DNA of 24,570 nucleotides, taken from assembly GCA_910587025.1 (NCBI GenBank), contig CAJUKR010000022.1:1-24570 (forward strand), in the 5' to 3' direction. Each line of letters starts with the position of its first letter. Positions within the stretch are counted from its first letter, which is position 1. Below, one piece after another: positions 21,174 to 24,570 of the stretch. The position numbers and the translations under genes were made by a program. A model generated the notes under the pieces. That model was not told the origin of the DNA. It did not search any database and saw only the letters and a program-made list of their open reading frames with translations. The stretch is from an uncultured Christensenellaceae bacterium. GTDB taxonomy: Bacteria; Bacillota; Clostridia; Christensenellales; Pumilibacteraceae.

Positions 21174-23813
21174 TTATCCCTTATAGCGCCCAGCCACGCG
21201 ATAGCGATACGAAATCGAGAAAAGCGCGAACGGGCGCAGGTATTCGTCCGAATATAGGTAATATTGCTTTTCTACCCATTGTTTCTCTTTCTCTTTTATC
21301 GCAAACAAGCTCTGCTCGGTCGTATTGAAAGTCAGATCGGAAAAGTCCAGATCCTCGAACGAGAAAATCGCGTTATTGATACGCGCGATCTGCACATAAG
21401 GCTTTTTGTTCGTCCGCACTTTTACCTTTGCCGAGCTGTTTTTGAAAGACTTGGTTTTTATCACGGTCGAGCGCTTAATCGTCGTTTTCGTCAAATGCGG
21501 AATACCGCAGTTATCCATAACCGTTGCACAGCCGCACACTATCGTCCTGTTGTCATAACTGTACGTCGTTGTCGGCAGCTCGCCGTCCTCGCCGCGCAAA
21601 TCGAAATTGAAAGAGCATACAATACCGTTTTCGCACCCGAAAAACAAGTTATCGCTAAACGAGCGTAATACAACGGCTTTTCGGAATTTACCGCCTGTGT
21701 AATTGCCTTTCGTTTCGCACAAATAAGCGTGTCGCTCGACGACCTCGCCCGAATCGTCCTTTACGTCGTAAATGACGTATGACGCACCCACGGTGTAATC
21801 TGTCTCGCCGATATGCACGGCTATGGGCTTTGAGTATATCGTCATATCCGTATTGCCGTTGCGGTCTGGCTCGTTTACGATGGTGCCGCAAAGGTTTCTC
21901 GGCTCGTCGTTTACCGTATTCACGGATTCCGCAAGTTCGAGCGCATACTCTTTGCCGCCGTATTCGATTTTCGCGTCAACAAGTTCCTCGGGCAAAACAC
22001 TCGAATACTTGTACTCGCGGTATTGGTTATCCCACGTGCCTATGTTTTCGAGGTAATACCACTCGTACTGCATGGCTCCCGTTTCGTCTTGATAGCGCTG
22101 TCTGCTGTCGGCAAGGAATATTTTGCCGTCCGTAAGAACGCACAAATATCCGCCCCATTCTTCAAGCGATACAAGCGACAAATCCGTGTTGACGAGCTTT
22201 GTGTCTATGAGTCTGCTGCGGTGCTCGTTGGAACGCTCCGAGGCGATTTTCAACTGCCCCACGCCCTCCACGCCGAGCCGCGATATAAATATCGGATCGT
22301 CGAGGAAATTGCAACACGCACCCGTACAACCAAGCCCAGACAAGCCCTGCACAGACGGGTAAATGCGCGGCATAAGGTTGAAACTGCTGTCGGTCGCCGT
22401 ATGAAAGTAAATTGCGCTATCCTGTTGCGTATCGCTTTTGAGCACCATAAGTGTGTCGGAGACGCACATAATACCCGTTATGGGAGACATACCCACGCCG
22501 TCCTGCACGTAATTCAAAATACCGAAATACGACGGATCGGCGTAACCCGTGCTGTTCCTGCCGCAGAAAAATACGTAATTATGATAATCTGGATTGCCCG
22601 TACAGAATACCCTGCCGTCATACGTCGTGCATAACGTACATTTTGTTATGAGCTCGGCAATATTGCTCATATTGTTTGTTACGCCGTCTATCGTTTTGAG
22701 CGTTTTCGAGGCGATTATTTCAATGCCAGCGTACCCCTGCTCGTATTTTGAGCCGTCCGCTCGCGCCGTGTCCTCGGGCTTTGTGGGAGCCGTCGTAAAC
22801 GTGATTTTGCCGTTTACGAGGTCTGTTGTGTATGCCGTCGTCGCCGCGCCGTAAACTTTTACAGACACGATAGAATCGAGATTGTTTTCGTTCATGTAAA
22901 ATTCGCGCGTCGTACCGTCCGCAACAAACGTATGCCTAAATCGCGGCGTTAAAATGTTGCGCTGTTCGTATTCTTTGCCGATGTCGGCATTTTCGCCAGA
23001 CGGCACGATGTTTATGTACGTCGTCGGCACATATACGGGGTGCTTATCCCCGTAATTCACAACGGGCATTATATCCTTGCCGTCATACACAAGGTAGTTT
23101 TTGCCGTCAATGACGTAAAGCAAGTTATTGAAAACAAAATACTCGCTTTTATGCTCGTTCATATCGCCAAAAAGCGTGTCTGCGGCGGCGGATATGCCCT
23201 CGTAATACTCTATCTCCAATACGTCGCCCTCGGCGACCTCAGAGCTCGTCAAAGACAGTTTATTTGTCGTCTTACTGAAAGACGATACGCCCGTTATATC
23301 GGAGCCCGATTGCATTTTTACGCTTATAATTCCCTCGCAAACAAACGGTAACGTGATCGCGTAAGAATGTAACGTAACGCCGCCCACAGCGTCGCTCTGT
23401 ACGGGTGCAGGAGCGGAAATAACAGCGGTCGTCGGTATATTTATCGAGCTCGGATAATTGTGCCACAAATACAGTTTTTTGCCGCTATGGACGACGACGC
23501 GCTCCGCACCGTCCGCCAGCTTAGCCTTGAAATAGAAAATGCCGTAAATCTCGCGGTTGGATTCCGTAACGTCCGACGCAGTGGCAATGCCGTTTGCGTT
23601 GACCGCTATCTTTTTCGAGAAATCCGCGCGGCGGCGGTACCCTGCCATTGTTTCAAGCGCCTCGCCCTGACCGCTTTTATAGTCCTTGTACATATTGACA
23701 AGAAAGGCAAGGCGCGAGGCGTGTACCTGCGTATGATCGTTCGAGAAATCAACACCTTTGAAATTCCCGTAATGCCTGCTGTATTCCGTTACGGCTTTGC
23801 TCAAAACGCCCAT
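21174..23813 (-). CDS. Large phage tail/hub-like structural protein
   Basis: The 879-residue protein is beta-rich almost throughout, with repeated short segments such as GKKLYLWHN, GKNYLVYDGKD and DGKIFLADS that recall beta-propeller blades. The early residues (RRRADFSKKIAVNANGI) and the size are compatible with the tail nozzle/stabilisation proteins of short-tailed phages, such as P22 gp10-like hubs, but I cannot confirm this. Eleven or more Cys residues, several in CTLCTT and CTGACC, are unusual for a virion protein. No enzymatic motif is evident. The ATG lies one base after the stop of the preceding gene with GGGTGG before it. It precedes the fibre gene by 12 bp, giving the order hub, fibre, diversified tip. 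Confidence 0.75.
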   Translation of the reverse strand: MGVLSKAVTEYSRHYGNFKGVDFSNDHTQVHASRLAFLVNMYKDYKSGQGEALETMAGYRRRADFSKKIAVNANGIATASDVTESNREIYGIFYFKAKLADGAERVVVHSGKKLYLWHNYPSSINIPTTAVISAPAPVQSDAVGGVTLHSYAITLPFVCEGIISVKMQSGSDITGVSSFSKTTNKLSLTSSEVAEGDVLEIEYYEGISAAADTLFGDMNEHKSEYFVFNNLLYVIDGKNYLVYDGKDIMPVVNYGDKHPVYVPTTYINIVPSGENADIGKEYEQRNILTPRFRHTFVADGTTREFYMNENNLDSIVSVKVYGAATTAYTTDLVNGKITFTTAPTKPEDTARADGSKYEQGYAGIEIIASKTLKTIDGVTNNMSNIAELITKCTLCTTYDGRVFCTGNPDYHNYVFFCGRNSTGYADPSYFGILNYVQDGVGMSPITGIMCVSDTLMVLKSDTQQDSAIYFHTATDSSFNLMPRIYPSVQGLSGLGCTGACCNFLDDPIFISRLGVEGVGQLKIASERSNEHRSRLIDTKLVNTDLSLVSLEEWGGYLCVLTDGKIFLADSRQRYQDETGAMQYEWYYLENIGTWDNQYREYKYSSVLPEELVDAKIEYGGKEYALELAESVNTVNDEPRNLCGTIVNEPDRNGNTDMTIYSKPIAVHIGETDYTVGASYVIYDVKDDSGEVVERHAYLCETKGNYTGGKFRKAVVLRSFSDNLFFGCENGIVCSFNFDLRGEDGELPTTTYSYDNRTIVCGCATVMDNCGIPHLTKTTIKRSTVIKTKSFKNSSAKVKVRTNKKPYVQIARINNAIFSFEDLDFSDLTFNTTEQSLFAIKEKEKQWVEKQYYLYSDEYLRPFALFSISYRYRVAGRYKG

Positions 23814-23814
23814 A

Positions 23815-24570
23815 CTACCACCCCGTTTTACTGCGGTAAACCACGGCGTTAAGGCTCTTTTGCCGCGCCATTATCTCTGCGACCTGCGCGTTGTATAACG
23901 TCAAATAGTATTCCGCTTTCGTCGGCTCGTCGTCTGCCCAAATGTAGCTCGCAACAAGATTCGGCATTAAACAGCACAACTCGCTGTCAAGGTCTATCGT
24001 CGTTGTCTCCATCTCGTCGCTCAACGACAAACGCCTGTTTTGTCTGTTATACAAAACATCGTAAATACCTTTAATGGACGCAGGGATAAGAATTTTACTC
24101 GCACCCTCTACAAAGTAGTCGGTGTTTAAGAGAAAACCCCTATCCCTCTGTGCGTCCACAATCGGAGGACACACAAACGACACGAAATCGTCTGTGAGGC
24201 TGGCTATATCATAGGCGATATATTTACTGTACGCAGGAACGTCCTCGGCGTTTTTCGACAGCAAACTGCCGTACATGGCGACATTCTGCACCCAATAAAC
24301 GTAATCTCCCGTAAACCTGATTCGGACTAAACCCAGATATGGATTTTCGCCGTCAAGTATAAAGCCTCTGTATTGTTCAAACTGCCCTTTTTCGGAAACA
24401 AGGTCAATCGCCGAAAGCGTCTCCCACGTCTCCCCGAGGTCAGTGCTTTTTTCGATAATTGCTAAACCGTTGCCGTTACACTCAAAAAAGTAGCTTTTCG
24501 CGCCATCGGTAGAAAAAATAAGAGCCTCGTCGTCTTTGCATACAGGCTCGTAAGTGCTTTCGCTCAGCTT
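23815..24570 (-). CDS. Phage structural protein, C-terminal part (cut by window end)
   Basis: The frame is open from the window edge to the stop at 23815, at least 251 residues, so the GTG at 24291 is only an internal codon. The first part (residues 1-85 of the visible piece) is beta-rich, with ECNGNGLAIIEKSTDLGETW. That resembles the sialidase/BNR-type Asp-box pattern (S-x-D-x-G-x-T-W) and may hint at a propeller. The rest is helical, with YSKYIAYDIASLTDDF and AEYYLTLYNAQVAEIMARQ. The C-terminal helical part could be a head-tail adaptor like those of short-tailed phages, or a separate gene if a start is hidden. Which of the two is right cannot be judged from here. Confidence 0.7.
   Translation of the reverse strand, partial: KLSESTYEPVCKDDEALIFSTDGAKSYFFECNGNGLAIIEKSTDLGETWETLSAIDLVSEKGQFEQYRGFILDGENPYLGLVRIRFTGDYVYWVQNVAMYGSLLSKNAEDVPAYSKYIAYDIASLTDDFVSFVCPPIVDAQRDRGFLLNTDYFVEGASKILIPASIKGIYDVLYNRQNRRLSLSDEMETTTIDLDSELCCLMPNLVASYIWADDEPTKAEYYLTLYNAQVAEIMARQKSLNAVVYRSKTGW

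Larger units (their letters stand above)
14311..24570 (-). mobile_element. Prophage late region, left part (right edge outside window)
   Basis: Ten tightly packed minus-strand genes with gaps or overlaps mostly under 40 bp run from the window edge to a terminator. They include tail-like structural genes, a tail fibre, a DGR and membrane proteins. No capsid, portal, terminase, lysin or integrase gene is in the window, so type and far boundary are unknown. A short-tailed phage is a guess from the large hub-like protein and the absence of a tape-measure gene here. Confidence 0.8.

Overview
The window looks like a Bacillota (Clostridia-type) chromosome carrying one end of a prophage. The evidence is clean sigma-A promoters with 17-bp spacers, strong AAGGAGG-type ribosome sites, a SipW-type signal peptidase with two SipW-dependent substrates, an acetyl-CoA-type MetA and a PPi-type phosphofructokinase. 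Gut origin is plausible but not shown. Nearly every gene is on the minus strand; the exception is the phosphofructokinase.

Host part (1 to about 12780). The minus-strand unit metA - OmpR-family regulator - sensor kinase (cut by the window start) has its own promoter. Upstream of it lies a two-gene signalling unit: a hybrid histidine kinase with two receiver domains, overlapping a REC/HD-GYP/PAS-like/GGDEF protein that could both make and degrade c-di-GMP. Next comes an operon of two small SipW-dependent secreted proteins followed by a SipW-like peptidase with an unusual 300-residue C-terminal extension. A strong hairpin terminator separates the substrates from the peptidase. A divergent promoter drives the phosphofructokinase, which ends in a bidirectional terminator. 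An XRE-type DNA-binding membrane protein closes the host part.

Boundary (about 12800-14310). A DDE (rve) transposase with its own strong promoter sits between host and phage genes. Beside it is an AT-rich non-coding stretch with two perfect 15-bp inverted repeats and a cluster of TTGCAT motifs.

Phage part (14311-24570, right edge cut). One late operon reads leftwards. It contains a partial structural protein, a large tail/hub-like protein, a tail-fibre-like protein with internal duplications, and a complete diversity-generating retroelement (DGR). The DGR has a C-type-lectin-like target gene with a C-terminal variable repeat (VR, 18534-18639), a GC-rich hairpin, a template repeat (TR, 18312-18417) and a reverse transcriptase with YADD and IGFYTSQ motifs. 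TR and VR differ at 13 of 106 positions, and all 13 are adenines on the coding strand of TR. The 81 non-adenine positions are identical. After the DGR come two small unknown proteins and three membrane proteins, then a rho-independent terminator.

The DGR is the main discovery. It probably diversifies the tip of a receptor-binding tail protein. No Avd accessory gene is visible near it.
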